Assembly: GCA_027972325.1 (NCBI GenBank)
Contig: JAPMOS010000011.1
Coordinates: 2,501-66,500, forward strand
Reading direction: 5' to 3'
DNA: 64,000 nt
From: Paratrimastix pyriformis
Taxonomy: Eukaryota; Preaxostyla; Paratrimastigidae
The notes below the pieces were generated by a model. The model searched no databases and was not told where the DNA came from. It was given only the letters and a program-made list of their open reading frames with translations. Shown here in pieces: positions 52,500 to 63,676 of this stretch; positions within the stretch are counted from its first letter, which is position 1, and each line of letters starts with the position of its first letter. Both the position numbers and the translations under genes were made by a program.

Positions 52500-55400
52500 T
52501 CACCCCTGGGGCGGCAGGGCCGCGGCCCGGGTCATGAGGTCCACGATGTGGGCGTGCACGGGCCCCTTCTCGGCCTCGGGCACCACCAGCAGCCCCTTGG
52601 CGGCCACCTCGCACAGCAGCACCCCTGCGCCCGCCCAGCCACCAGCCGACGAGGTGGCGACGGTGGGCGAAAAGTGTGCCAAAATATGCCCCTGGGGGGC
52701 ATCTCGAGGGGGGGGGGGACCGGGAAGAGGGACGGACCCTGCTCCCTGGCGAAGGCGACGGCGGCCTGGTGGACGGGGGGCGGCAGGCCCTCGAAGACGG
52801 CCGCCCGCTGGAAGAGCAGCCGGTTCCGCTCGGCCTCCCACAGGAAGATCTGCGCGCGCACAGACAAGACAGGCACACAACAACGGGGGGCGAGCAACAA
52901 AGGGGAGAAGGGGAGAAGTCAGGGGCGGGAACAGGGCAACAGGCACCACCCCCACCACCGAGGTGGGTGGGCGCGGCCAGGGACGAAAGCGCCTTGGGCA
53001 CACCCACCCACCCACAAAAGGCAACGCGGAACAGACGCAGGCGCAACAACGGGCAGGGTTGGAGGTGGGGGGACGAGACCTGGTCGCGGACGGCCTCGGG
53101 GATGACGGGGCGCCGCAGGCGCTGCTGCGGGTGGGCGTGCTGGTACAGGAAGGACGTGATCTGGGCCCCCCGATCGGCAGGCGGCGCGCCAACGGGTGGC
53201 GGGTGGCGGGTGGCGGGCGGGCGGGTGGCGGGCGAGCGCAGGGGGACAGGGGCGGGGAGAAGGTGGCAAGAGGGGAACCCGGTGAGAGGTGGCCGCGAGG
53301 ACAGCAACAAGCGCGCAGATGGGGTTGTGACACTGCCGGGTGGGACCCCCGCTCGCTTTGACGTCTGTTGTGTGCGTGGGCGTGCGTTGGATAGAAGCAG
53401 AAGGAAAACGGGCATGCGTGTGTGTGGGGGGGGGGGGGGGGAAGGGAGGGGGGTAGCAGACCAGGTCAGCGGTGAGGCCGAGCATGAGCGCCCGTGCCTT
53501 GCTGTGGGTCGGCTTTTGTGTCTGTGTGTGCCTGCGTTCCTGTCTGGGTGTCTGTGTCTGTGTGTCTGTGTCTGTGTGTCTGTGCCTGTGTGGCAGTGGT
53601 GCGGGTCGCAGACCTGGTCGGCGGTGATGCCGAACATGAGGGCCCGCCGAACGGACTCGAGGGTGACCGAGCCCACCACCAGGTTGGGCAGCCGGTACTG
53701 CAGCTGCACAAAGAGCCAAGCGTGGCCACGTGCAGGGCGCTGCCCGTGTAGCCGTACACCTGCGCCCGGGGCCGGGGTGAGTGTATGTGCGCGTGCATGG
53801 GGCAACATGAAAAGGGCAACGGGGCACGGGGCACGGGGCACGGGGCACGGGGCACGGGGCACGGGGCACGGGGCACGGGGCACGGGGCACGGGGCACGGG
53901 GCACGGGGCACGGGGCACGTTGTGGACTCGACCACGATCCAGCCCTGCTCCAGGTCGGTCGGGCCCCCGCGGGCTGCTCCGGGGCAGCGGCGCCGCGCCG
54001 GCCGTGACGAGGGTCGCGCTGGGGCGGCCGCGCCCTCGAGGGCCAGCACGGAGACCAGCGGGGTCGGGATGAAGTGTGCAGCCCCGTCCTGAGGTAGCCC
54101 CCCACACACACACACGCACACATACACACACAGATACACGGCCGCACCACCCAACACCAGCCGTTCCACGATGAGATCGGGCAGACAGGTGGTGGGGCGG
54201 CATGAGGGTGATAGGCGGGTGGCAGCGTTGTTGTGGGCGTTGTGCGTGGGCGGGTGGGTGACTGACGGGTGCGTGAGTGGCAACCAGAAAGGGAGAAGGA
54301 AGGCGAAGATAAAATGATTGAGGCAGACGAGCCTGTGGGTGGTGGTGGTGGTGGTGGTGGTGGTGGTGGTGGTGGTGGTGGGGTGGTGGGGTGGTGGGGG
54401 AGGGGGGGGGGGGGGGAGCGGACCTTGCGCTGGTAGATGAGACCGAATGCGCGCAGGTCGCGCATGACCTGCATCTGGGTGGGCGTCAGGGCGGCGGCCT
54501 CCTGGGGCCGCCCCACGGTCATCATGGTCAGCCGGAAGAGGAACCCCAGCGCCTCAACCAGGGTCCGGTCCTCCTAAGGGGGTACCACCCCGGCGGTGAG
54601 ACATGCTGCTCCCTCCACCCAACCGGGGCACACACAACCTTGCGTCCCCAAACCGCCACAACCACCCCCGGCAGCAGCAAGCAGGGGCGGACCCTGAAGC
54701 CCTTCAGGTAGCTGATCATGAAGGTCCAGAGCTGGGTCGAGGCCCGCTTGAGGAGAAACTGGTACCCCTCGCCGGTCGTCTCGTAGCGGCCTGATGCCGG
54801 CGTGGGGGGCGGGGGTGACGGCGAGGGGGCGGGCCGCTTGGAGAACGGGGCGGGACTCGGCCCGGGGGTGGTGGCAGTCGAGGTGGAGGGAGCCACCGCG
54901 CCGACAGGGCTGCGGGGCGCGGCGGCGCCCGGGCGAATGGGAGATGCATATGGCATATGTCAGATGTGGGTGGCCTGTGGCCTGTGTGGCCTGTGGCAAG
55001 CGTGGTAAGTGTGGCATGTGTGTGTGCAAACAGGAAGCAAGAAGGAACGAGAAAAGAAAAAAAGAAAAGAGGCAGAAGAGACGCGAATTCGCATGCGTGT
55101 GGCATGCGTGTGGCATGCGGCGGGCGGGAGATGGCAGCGGGGTCCGGACCGCATGAGACCCAGCCTGACGAGCAGCTCCACCTGGTCGGTGGCCCCGGGG
55201 GCATCTTCCAGCGACAGAGCGCGCTGCTTCTTGCCCGCCGCTGCCTCGAGGCAGCAGGGCCGGTAGTGGAGCGGCCCAGGGGCGGCAGCGCTTGGTGGGA
55301 GGCCGGTGAGCGGGGGTGGCGAGGGGGGCAGCGGAGTTGTGGGGGTGGGGGTAGGGGTGGGGGTGGGGTGGGAGATGCCCCAGGGGATGGCGTGATCCTG

Positions 55401-56092
55401 GGAGGCGGCGGCGGGGTGGCTCCGATGAGATGGTAGAGGACCGATTCCCACCTAGGGGGGAACAAGCAGTTAGGTGAGGTGGCTATCCCCCCAGGTCGGC
55501 AAGACCAACCGAAACTGCGCGTACTGCTGGAGCTGGTCCAAGGTCGGGACGTGGTGAGGGGCGTGTTGTACGGGCAGGTTGGCGTCCGAGCTACAAGAGG
55601 GTGGGATCGGGCAGCGAACCCGGGGGACGCAGACTTGTAGAGCGCAAAGACGAGGTGCTGCCGAAAGTACTGTGACAACGCGACCATTCTTTGGGAAGCA
55701 ACGAGGCGTTGAGAAGTGAGCGGAGGTTTGCCAGACTTGCTGCCTTTTGGGCCAAGCACTTGGAAAATGCGAAATGAGTCGAGCCTTTTGATCGCTTCGG
55801 CATGCATCCGAATAGAGAGCGGATCGGGGAGTGACCATTGTTTTAACGATTCCAGGGGACACGGAGACGTCGCAAAGAACAGGCGAAAGACATAGTCCTT
55901 GGCCAGAGGGGTCAAAAACCGAAACATGCCGCGGACTGTGTATGGATTGTCATAAAAGCCCTCAATCCGTGTCCCAAATGTTGACAGGAACTGCGCTAGC
56001 AGGCTCTGCCGCTCCCCGCTGTCACTCTTCAGGGGAGTCTGCACTTTTGGTTTGTGTCTTTCACGAGAAGAGTCGGTAGGGCCCAAAGGGTT
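52500..56092 (-). CDS. GTF2H4: TFIIH subunit p52 (GTF2H4/TFB2)
   Basis: The first identified exon starts after an acceptor CCAGTAG at 56093-56095 and reads NPLGPTDSSRERHKPKV, then LLAQFLSTFGTRIEGFYDNP and LTPLAKDYVFRLFFATSP. This matches the p52 start ([20 protein letters not shown]). Later exons give GYQFLLKRASTQLWTFMIS, FGLIYQRK, GWIVVEST, LFVQLQYRLPNLVVGSVTLE with SVRRALMFGITADQV, and ITSFLYQHAHPQQRLRRPV. It ends IFLWEAERNRLLFQRAAVFE and VAAKGLLVVPEAEKGPVHA at 52500. p52 anchors the XPB helicase in TFIIH for transcription and nucleotide excision repair. No in-frame ATG precedes the conserved start, so a 5' exon is missing. A transposon sits directly upstream at 56127. Confidence 0.88.
53818..53917. 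repeat. 7-bp minisatellite GGGGCAC in a p52 intron
   Basis: About fourteen perfect copies of GGGGCAC in the intron after the GWIVVEST exon. Confidence 0.9.
54333..54420. repeat. GGT trinucleotide and G-run repeat in a p52 intron
   Basis: GGT triplets followed by GTGGTGGG and a G homopolymer, just before the GLIYQRK exon (minus strand). The minus strand reads as polyproline, which is an artefact. Confidence 0.85.
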
Positions 56093-56126
56093 CTACTGGT
56101 TACAGGCGTTCTGGATCGGCGCCCAT

Positions 56127-57186
56127 CACGGCGTGACACTTGGTAGCCCGCATATTTGTATGGACACTGTTAAACTCACCTCGCGGAGTTGTCCCAACAC
56201 CCCAAAGGTTTGGTTCGGAAAGTCAGCGGTTGGGAAGATTTACGGCATTCTTTTTTGTCAACAGACAGAAGGTTGCTGAATGCGAAAATGGACTTACCCA
56301 CTTGCGTTTTGACGTTTTGCCTTGGTTGGTTGGGTCTGACAACTCTACGCGGTTCCGTTTTCGCACCCCAGGCGAGACATTTTCCTCCTGCCAACCTTGC
56401 CAGGTGCTTCACCGCCAGAAGAGAAATTAATCCTGCTTGCTTTTTCCGAATTTCCTTCCAGTACATTGGTGATGTTCACCGTTTCACATCAAGAAATTCT
56501 TGAAGACATCGTTGCGGTGGATCGGCAAGAGCTTCGGCTTTGTTCGTGTCGTTTCTCAGGTCATTAACAGATGAATTGAAACATCTCCGGAACAGCTCCA
56601 CATTCTATCTTTCGGTTGAAGGAGGTTGTTCTTCAATGTTATTGGCAGACACATGAGCGCGATCTTGTCTCAACTCTTTTCCAACACGTCTATACCTCAC
56701 CCACAAAAGCACCCAAACCGCCTTTCTCGGACGAACTCCGCTCAAGAAGTTCTCAGGCAAAGCCGAAGGGTGCCGCATGTTTTCTGCTCGCGGAGCTTCA
56801 TGCTCCTTGTTCCGGCTGGGGTCCTTGTTGACGACGAGCAAGATGTGCTCAGACCCCTGTTCATCTGTATATCTCGTCGCCGAGGTCATCGAGAAAGGTG
56901 CGGTTTGTTCAATTTCATCGGCACGCGTTTATCTCGCCGCATGAGCGGTGCCTTGCCTGAAATCAAAACCCCCACTTCTTGGCTGGCAGTTGAAGCGAAT
57001 CGCCGCAGTTGATGCCCAGAAAGCAATACAACACCCCATTTTTTTGCGCGAAAACCATGCACCACCACAAAGTACACCCAAAATACTTGCTCTCTTTGAA
57101 AACCCGGTCGTCGGCCGGTTGACCGTTCTTGACAGAGAAGACCGAGAGTCCAATGCTCGGTTCTAGCTACCAAGTGTCACGCCGTG
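56127..57186. mobile_element. 1060-bp copy of the CACGGCGTGACAC TIR transposon
   Basis: It has the same perfect 21-bp inverted ends as the copy at 4563-5285 (here 56127-56147 and 57166-57186), with CCAT on both sides as a 4-bp duplication (or a 5-bp one with a lost base). It contains 337 bp absent from the other copy, around 56374-56710; the shared parts differ at only a base or two. No transposase is present. One short plus-strand frame (MDLPTCVLTFCLGWLGLTTL) resembles a signal peptide but is probably chance. It separates the p52 coding exons from whatever 5' exon they use. Confidence 0.88.
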
Positions 57187-57190
57187 CCAT

Positions 57191-57633
57191 TCGAGCAGCA
57201 TGCGACCATCTCCATTTCTCGTATGGTTCCTTTGGCCAAGTTGGACACCACAGACTCAGAACTCCTGCCGAATTGGTGGCAAGAGCTCCTCTCCCCCCGC
57301 GGTGAGTGATGACGACACAGTTGCGCTCCTCGTCTTCCATCCGCCTCCTCCATCCGCCTCCTCCATCCGCCTCCTCCATCCGCCTCCTCCATCCGCCTCC
57401 TCCATCCGCCTCCTCCATCCGATCCCCACCCACCCATCAACATCCCCCCGAGGAGGTTTGCCCTGTTTTGCCAATCATGCGCACTTCGCCGCCCGGATTT
57501 CCTTGTTGTTAATGTACATGTACAACAAAACAAAATCATGTCTCGTCTGGGATGGCCACTTGCACCGGCTCATACTCTCCGCTTCCGTCTTCCTTCCTGT
57601 GCGTGAAAGGGCACAAATCAAAGGATGACCGCC
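57191..57633. other. stretch between the transposon and the elongin-B-like gene
   Basis: No gene is recognised. It may contain the missing first exon or promoter of TFIIH p52, but I could not find a start that splices in frame. It holds a 13-bp minisatellite, listed separately. Confidence 0.4.
57341..57424. repeat. 13-bp minisatellite CCGCCTCCTCCAT
   Basis: About six copies. The minus strand reads as repeats of MEEADGGGGWRRR, which is an artefact of the 13-bp period. Confidence 0.88.
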
Positions 57634-57855
57634 TCAAATTACAAACCTGTACCGAAGGAAAACGACCTCACCTCCGCGTAGCCTAAGGCCAGCCGCCTCG
57701 TCGTTTGGGAGGTCCCTCTCTCCGAGTGTCAGCATCTGCTGGTCGGCCGGGACGTTGAGAATGGCTTGAAGTTTGAGCTTCAAGTCTTGCACTCGTTCGG
57801 CAGGGTCAAAATGCAAAAAAACAGTCTGCTTCTTTCGTTTGATTCTGGGTACCAC
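57634..57855 (-). CDS. ubiquitin-like protein resembling elongin B
   Basis: The single clear exon reads IKRKKQTVFLHFDPAERVQD, then LKLKLQAILNVPADQQML, the ubiquitin-fold pattern of elongin B ([31 protein letters not shown]). It ends GGEVVFLRYRFVI at 57634, near the elongin B segment ATVGLAFR. No in-frame ATG is present. An acceptor TACCCAG at about 57845-57851 suggests a short 5' exon that I cannot place. Elongin B pairs with elongin C in CUL2/CUL5-type ubiquitin ligases and in the elongin elongation complex. Other ubiquitin-like proteins are possible. It diverges from the SRI-domain gene. Confidence 0.55.
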   Translation of the reverse strand: MVPRIKRKKQTVFLHFDPAERVQDLKLKLQAILNVPADQQMLTLGERDLPNDEAAGLRLRGGEVVFLRYRFVI

Positions 57856-58041
57856 AACGAGAGATGATATGCCGAGGGAAATGACAGATCAGACCGAAGG
57901 TAGCTTGCCTATTTAAGGAAAATCACAAATTGTGTTACAATAAAACGCAAACCATTTGTGGAATCGCTCCCGGTCCTGTGAGCTCGAACTGCGGCGGAAT
58001 TGGACTGACCCCGTCGTGAGAATCCATTCTTGCGGGTGCAG

Positions 58042-61000
58042 ATGTCCCTACGTTCGCTTCTCCTGGGGGAGGGCGCGATGGATGATGAAGAGGGGGGAGC
58101 AATGACAGGACCACCCTCTAATTTACCGAACGAATTTTCCGGGTCTTCTGCCGATGCTGCCCCCAAACCTGATGCGACCGGTCCGTCGCCTGATGCACAG
58201 AAGCCAATCCCGTCAGAAGAAATAAATGCACCAAAAATCCTTCCGTCCACCGAAATAGAAGCCCCACTCACCATGGGGCCTCAGATCATCACCGATGAAG
58301 TCGAGGTCTGTCGCCCCCCACACACTGGCTGTGAAATTGGGTCCTTATCGGGTTCAGGGATCTGCCCTACCCATCGTTTCCGAGCAGACTACGCAAGGCT
58401 CGCCGCCCCCGTCGCCCCCTCCCGAGGTTCCCTCCGCCCCGGTCGTCACTCCCCCTCCACATCCTCCCGTGAGGATGCGCATCGAAGACGATGACGATTC
58501 GGACGACGGGGAAGAGGCGAAGAAGAAAAAGAAGCCGGTCGGCAAGGGGAAGGCCGACCCCGCCAAGGGGAAGGCCGACCCCGCCAAGGGGAAGGCCGAC
58601 CGCTCCAAGAAGCGCGCCGCCGTCAAGGAGGACGAGGCCCCGGCAGCGGACGAGAAGAAGAAAAAGGCAATGCACAAGAAGGCGCGCAAGGGTGGCGACG
58701 ATGACGATGAAGACCGCGAGGAGGATGGTGAGGGCGAGGAGGATGAGGGCGAGGAGGAGGGAGCAGCGGGGAAGGGCGAGGCCGACGACGAGGAGTCCAA
58801 GAAGGCCGCCCGCAAGGCCGCCCGCAAGGCCGCCAAGAAGGACAAGAAGAAGAAGAAGCAGGCCGAGAAGAAGGCCGAGCAGGCCGAGCAGGAGGAGGGC
58901 GGTGAGGAGGTGGCCGGGAAGGCCGAGCACGACGATCCGAAGAAGAAGAAGCAGGGCACGAAGGGCTCCACCAAGGCCGCCCACCCAGCCGACCAACCGG
59001 CCGGCGCCAAGCAGGAGCCCATGGTGGCTGCCACCCCCGCCCCGGCCCAGGCAGCAGCCTCAGCTCCTCTCCCTCCCTCCCCCTCCGCCGCCGCCGCCGC
59101 CCCGGCGCAACCCCGCGCCTCCTCGCCGGCCGGCAGCAAGCCCAGCCCGGCGCCCCCTCCTCCTCCCGGCCGGCGGCTGCGCAAGAGCGAGGACCATCGC
59201 GAGTCCCGGTCCCGGTCCCGGTCCCCGCACGGCCGCCGGTCGCCCTCGCCGCCCCGCCCCCAGCGCGACACCCGTGGTGGGCCCCCGCCCTCGCGGCCCG
59301 CCGGCTCGCCCCCGGGCGATGAGGCAGCCCCCGCCCGCCGGCGGTCGCCCTCTCCCCGTCCCGCACCGGCCACCCGCAGCGGCACCGCCGCTGCCGCCAC
59401 CACCAAGGGACCGGCCCGCAAGGGCGGCCTCCGCTCCTCACACAGCCGAAGCCGGAGCCGGAGCCGGAGCCGAAGCCGAAGCCGAAGCCGGAGCGGCTCG
59501 CCCGCCAGCCGGAACCGCAGCCGAAGCCGAAGCCGAAGTCGCAGCCGCAGCAGCCGCAGTCGGAGCCACAACCGCAGCCGCAGCCGCAGCCGCAGCCGGA
59601 CTCCCGGTCGCCGTGGGCCGCGCTCGCCGCCCCGCCGGCCGACCCGCTTCTCGGACCGGCCCGTGGCGGGCGACTCGGACTTCTTCGCGCAGCACTACCT
59701 GGCCGCCGCCAGCCCAGGGGCCGCAGCCGGTGGCGGGCCGGGCGGGCCGGCCGCGGGCAGCATTGTGGTGGTGCCCATCCCCGGGCCGCCCGGGACAGCC
59801 GGCAGCCCCCCCGCCCCGCCCCCGCGCACCATGCCCAGCATCTCGTACGAGCAGAAGCGCTCCGGGTTCGCCGAGGCCATGGCTCTTAAGTCCGCGCGCT
59901 CCCCACGCCGCCGCCCTTTCTGGGGTGGAGAGAGAGGGGGGTGGTCAGTTGCCTCTCCTCACCCCCCTCCCTCCTCTCTCTCTCTCTCTGCAGGGTGCGC
60001 CAGAGCGACATGGAGCGAGAGCGAGAGGAGGAGCGCGAACGGGAGCAGCAGCAGCAGCAGCAGCAGCAGCGCCGGTCGCGGTCCGTGCCCCCCCCCCCCC
60101 CCCCGTCCGCATCCCGCACCCCCGTGTACTCATTCGCTCACCATCGCTCCCCACCCGTGGCCCTGTGCGTGCGTGTTTGCATGCACGGCGCAGTTTCACC
60201 GATGCCGGCGTCATGCCGCCCAGCAGCAGCCCTCAGGCCTCCTCGGGCCTGCCGCCCCCCCCTGCCAACTCCCCCGCGGCCGCCCTCGCCGCCGCCGCCG
60301 CCCAGGCGGCCGTCCTCGCGGCCATGCAGCGCCGCAGCCTGGATATCCCGCCTCCATCCCCGGCCCCGGCCCCGGCCTCCAGCCAGGCCAACGGGCGCTC
60401 CCGCGAGAGCCCCGCGGGTCCGCTGGGCCCGAGCCGCATGGGGAACAACCCGAATCTGACCCCCCTCGGGCCCCCGCCCAAGTCCGGGCTGCCCTTCCCC
60501 ACCCTGTCCGGCCCCACCACCTCGTCCCCCGGCCCCAGCGGCAGCGGCGGCAGCGACGGCGGGTGGACCTCGGTGCCCTTCCCCGCCCCGTCGCCCCCCG
60601 CCAAGCTCTCGCCGACCCCACCCAGCGCCTCCACCCCCACCGGCCCCTTCGCCTTCCGGCTGCCCCAGCTGGTGTCGCCCCCCAACCCGGCGGCCGCCGC
60701 CCCGGCCCCCGAGCCCATCACCCTGCTGGACGACATGGACGATGACGACAGCCCGGTCCTGGTCACGGGCGCCAAGGCGGCCCCCGAGAAGGCCCACTCC
60801 CGGCAGCAGCCAGCCGGGGGCGACTTCGACACGGACATGTTTGCCGAGCTCGACGCGGCCCCGCTGGCCCCGCCCCCGCCTCCGCCACCACCCAAGCAGC
60901 CCGCCCCAGCCCCGGCCGCCCCAGCCCCGGCCTCCCCGGCCGCCCCACACTTCCCCGGCCTTTCCGGGGCCGGCCCCGCCCCGCCGGGCGGCCCGCTGTC

Positions 61001-62376
61001 CATGATGCAGCAGCCCGCAGGGGGCTTCCCGGGCCTGGGTCTGGGGCCCCTGCCGCCTCCACCCCCGGGGCTCTTCCTGCCGGGCCTGCTCAACCCGGGC
61101 GGGAGCCCCCCGCCCCCGGGCGCCCCCGGCCTCCCGGGGATGGGCATGGGCGCCCCCGGGATGCCCTCGCTGCTCGAGCTGCTGGCCAAGATCAAGGGCG
61201 GCATGCCCCCGGGGATGCCGGTGCCCCCCATGCCCATGCCCATGCCCATGCCCGGCATGGCCCTGGGTGGGCCGGCCATGCCCCCCGGTATGCCGCAGGC
61301 CTTTGGGCTTCTCATGCCCCCGCAGCTGCCACCCCAACAACAACAACAAGAACAACAACAACAACAGCAGCAGCAGCAGCCACTCCGGGCGCAGCAGCCC
61401 ATGGCGGTCCGTGCATGCCGCTGACCGTCGGACCACCCAGGTGCCTGTGCCGCCACTGGCCGAGGAGAGTGATCCAGGGTGGAGTTGTGCTCGCGTGCGT
61501 GGGGGTGTTGTGCGGGGCCACGGGCGCTCCTGATTTTTTGTTGTCCTGCTTGATTTCTCGCGCCCGTCTCGCCCTCTCACTCACCCCCCGCTTCTCCGTC
61601 TGCTGGTTCCCCGATCGGTCGGCTGTGCAGGCTGGCGACATGGACATGGATATGGACGAGCGGCCCTCGTCGGCCCACCCGCCCCTGCCCTCCCACCCCG
61701 GGCAGCCCGGCCCTCCTCCCCCCTCATTCCCCTTTATGCCTCTTCTTCCCACCCCGCCGCCGCCGCCGCAGCAGCAACAGCAGCAGCCCCCGGCGCAGCA
61801 GCAGCAGCCCCCGGCGCAGCAGCAGCAGCAGCCACCGCAGTCCGGCAGCGCGCCCGCTCCCCCGCCGCCGCCACCCCCGCCCCCCACGGGCCTCCCCCCA
61901 CCCCCGCCGCCCCCCCCGGCGTCCGCAGCGACTCCGCCGCCGCCACCCGTCGACCGGAATGCTCCGGTGAGCATCCCCTTCCTCCCGCCGCCCCCGCTGC
62001 CAGCCCCGGCCTCCCCGCAGGCCAGCCGGACCTTCCGGGAGCAGGTCGGCCAGGAGGTCGTGCAGACCCTGAGCAAGCACTACCACCAGAACCGGATCGC
62101 CTCCAAGGACGAGTTCAAGCACCTCTGCCGCAAGTACACCCACATCGTCATGGAGAAGGTCTGGTTGACCTCCCCCCGGGGAGGATCCTCCACAGCTAGC
62201 TGACTGTTATTTTCCTTCTTGGACCCCAGGAGCATGGCAACACCGCCTGGACCGAGGAGACCCCCATCAAGATCAAGAAATTCGTGGAGGCCAGCTTCGC
62301 CAAGTACCTCAAGGCCCATCCCCCACAGAATCCCCTCGCCGACCTTCCCGATTTCGACAACATCCCTCCCATTTAA
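58042..62376 (+). CDS. RS-rich protein with C-terminal SRI domain (RNA polymerase II CTD binding)
   Basis: The ATG at 58042 starts MSLRSLLLGEGAMDDEEGG; an ATG at 58078 is the alternative. Five introns with GTCTG or GTCCG donors join the exons. In order there are an acidic start, a Lys-rich block with repeated GKADPAK, Ala-rich and Pro-rich linkers, and a long Arg-Ser region (HSRSRSRSRSRSRSRSRS). Next come a Glu-Arg and poly-Gln coiled segment (DMEREREEERERE), a low-complexity Pro/Gly/Met region and polyQ/polyP. At the end is a full SRI domain: TFREQVGQEVVQTLSKHY, EFKHLCRKYTHIVMEKE and IKIKKFVEASFAKYLKAH. SRI domains (SETD2, SCAF1, PHRF1) bind the doubly phosphorylated CTD. With RS repeats and no SET domain, this resembles SCAF-type splicing/CTD linkers. 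Confidence 0.85.
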
Positions 62377-62640
62377 GGCCAATTTTTGGAGTTCATTTTT
62401 TTAAATATTTTTTTCCGTGCCGTTGTACAAGAGAGGTAAACAGACGACGCCAGAAGAACGAAGGCCGGACGGGCGAGAAAAGCAGAGTCGGGGACTCAAG
62501 CAAGCGCAACGGGAGCAAGCGCGCCCACATGAGAAACTCTGGTCGCCACACGCAAGGTGGCCACCACAGTCGAGATTGCCATGCGACGGTCGAAAAAATC
62601 GGCCGAAATCCAAGCGAGTTCGCTTTTGCGGATTCCGGCT
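62377..62640. other. 3' flank region of the SRI-domain gene
   Basis: No gene is seen between the TAA at 62374-62376 and the small minus-strand candidate ending at 62641. Confidence 0.4.
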
Positions 62641-62957
62641 TCAAAAGACCCGCGGGCAGATGCCGACTGATTCGTGGTCACCGCTATCCGACGAAAGCTG
62701 CAGGAAACCGGTGCGAGAAGGCTCACTGCTGCTCCAGCCGTTCTTGGCCGCATCAATCAGGTTGGCCTTAATGGCCACACTGCACGGCAAAAAAGAGAAG
62801 GAAGAGTATAAAAAAAAAATGTGGCAAATAACACAAAGCGTCGCAGAGGAACGGGGACGGGGGGGCCGACCTTAGGGCAAACATAAACGACACATCATCC
62901 AGAGCGCTGGGCCTGGAGAGCAGTTCCGCAGCGAGGGCACTTGCGTTGAGACATCAT
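62641..62957 (-). CDS. candidate small protein of about 60 residues
   Basis: With introns GTCTCAACG to CTCTCCAG and GTCGGCC to GCCGTGCAG, the minus strand from the ATG at 62957 reads MMPSALDDVSFMFALS, VAIKANLIDAAKNGWSSSEP and SGDHESVGICPRVF, stopping at 62641. The second exon looks like real coding sequence. If the first intron is retained, the same ATG opens MMSQRKCPRCGTALQAQ with a CxxC zinc-ribbon-like start but stops soon. I recognise neither reading. Confidence 0.32.
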
Positions 62958-63676
62958 TTTCTGAACAAAGGGGATGAAAAGTGTAAGCGAGGAGCAAAAG
63001 GAAAGGGAAAGTCCGGACGGACCGAGAGTGTTTTTCGCGGAGAAATCACCAATGTGTTGGAGAGACCACAACCAGATCTTCGGGATGGCGACCCAGATTT
63101 CGTCTCACGCGCCCCCGTTCGGTCCGGGTGGCAGCAAGATCTGACCGGGCTCTCCTCTCCTCGGAGCTTTCCTCTCTGGGCCGCGCATTACATATATTCC
63201 AAGACCGGGCATTTTTTGAGGTCTCGGCGCGCGGGGAAGGTGGGGCCAGATCCGGCCAGATCGGGTTGGTGCTGGGTGGTGGGGTCGCCGCCGCCTCCGC
63301 CGTGGCGCCGCAGCTCCGCCGGGGCAATCGGGCAGGTGCATCGAGTCGGCGCCGGAGGAGGCGATGGAGTCGACGTCGGTCGGGAGTTGTCGTGGGGGCG
63401 GTGTGGTGGGGCGGCCTTTCGAGAAGTGTGAAAATTCGGAAACTTTCTTTGTCACCCCTCCCTCCGGGCGCTCCCCTTACCCCTTCCTTCCCACTTCTGA
63501 GCACTCTTTCCTTTGACGGGCCCGAGTTTTCGTGGGCACGGGCATGAACGCGACTGGGTGGCGGTGGACAGAGAAAGTGCACCGCGAGTCACAAAAAAAA
63601 AAACAGCAACAAAACGGATGAATACAATAAGAAGAGGTTTTCCGTCCGTACTTTATACAACGTGGTTGGCCCCCTT
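62958..63676. other. stretch without a recognisable gene
   Basis: Arg-rich and Pro-rich open frames cross both strands but show no family motif and no convincing splice structure. There is an A homopolymer at 63592-63602. Confidence 0.45.

Noticed and set aside
56289-56380. Signal-peptide-like frame MDLPTCVLTFCLGWLGLTTL in the transposon as a cargo gene
   Set aside because: The frame is short, differs after the indel between the two copies and has no conserved continuation.
57167-57539. Repeat protein MEEADGGGGWRRR on the minus strand
   Set aside because: It arises from a 13-bp minisatellite; the period forces a 13-residue repeat, and there is no start or flanking domain.
58354-59571. Long minus-strand Leu-Arg/Arg-Leu frame opposite the RS region
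   Set aside because: It is the complement of Arg-Ser codons; the plus strand encodes the RS and SRI protein with matching splice sites.
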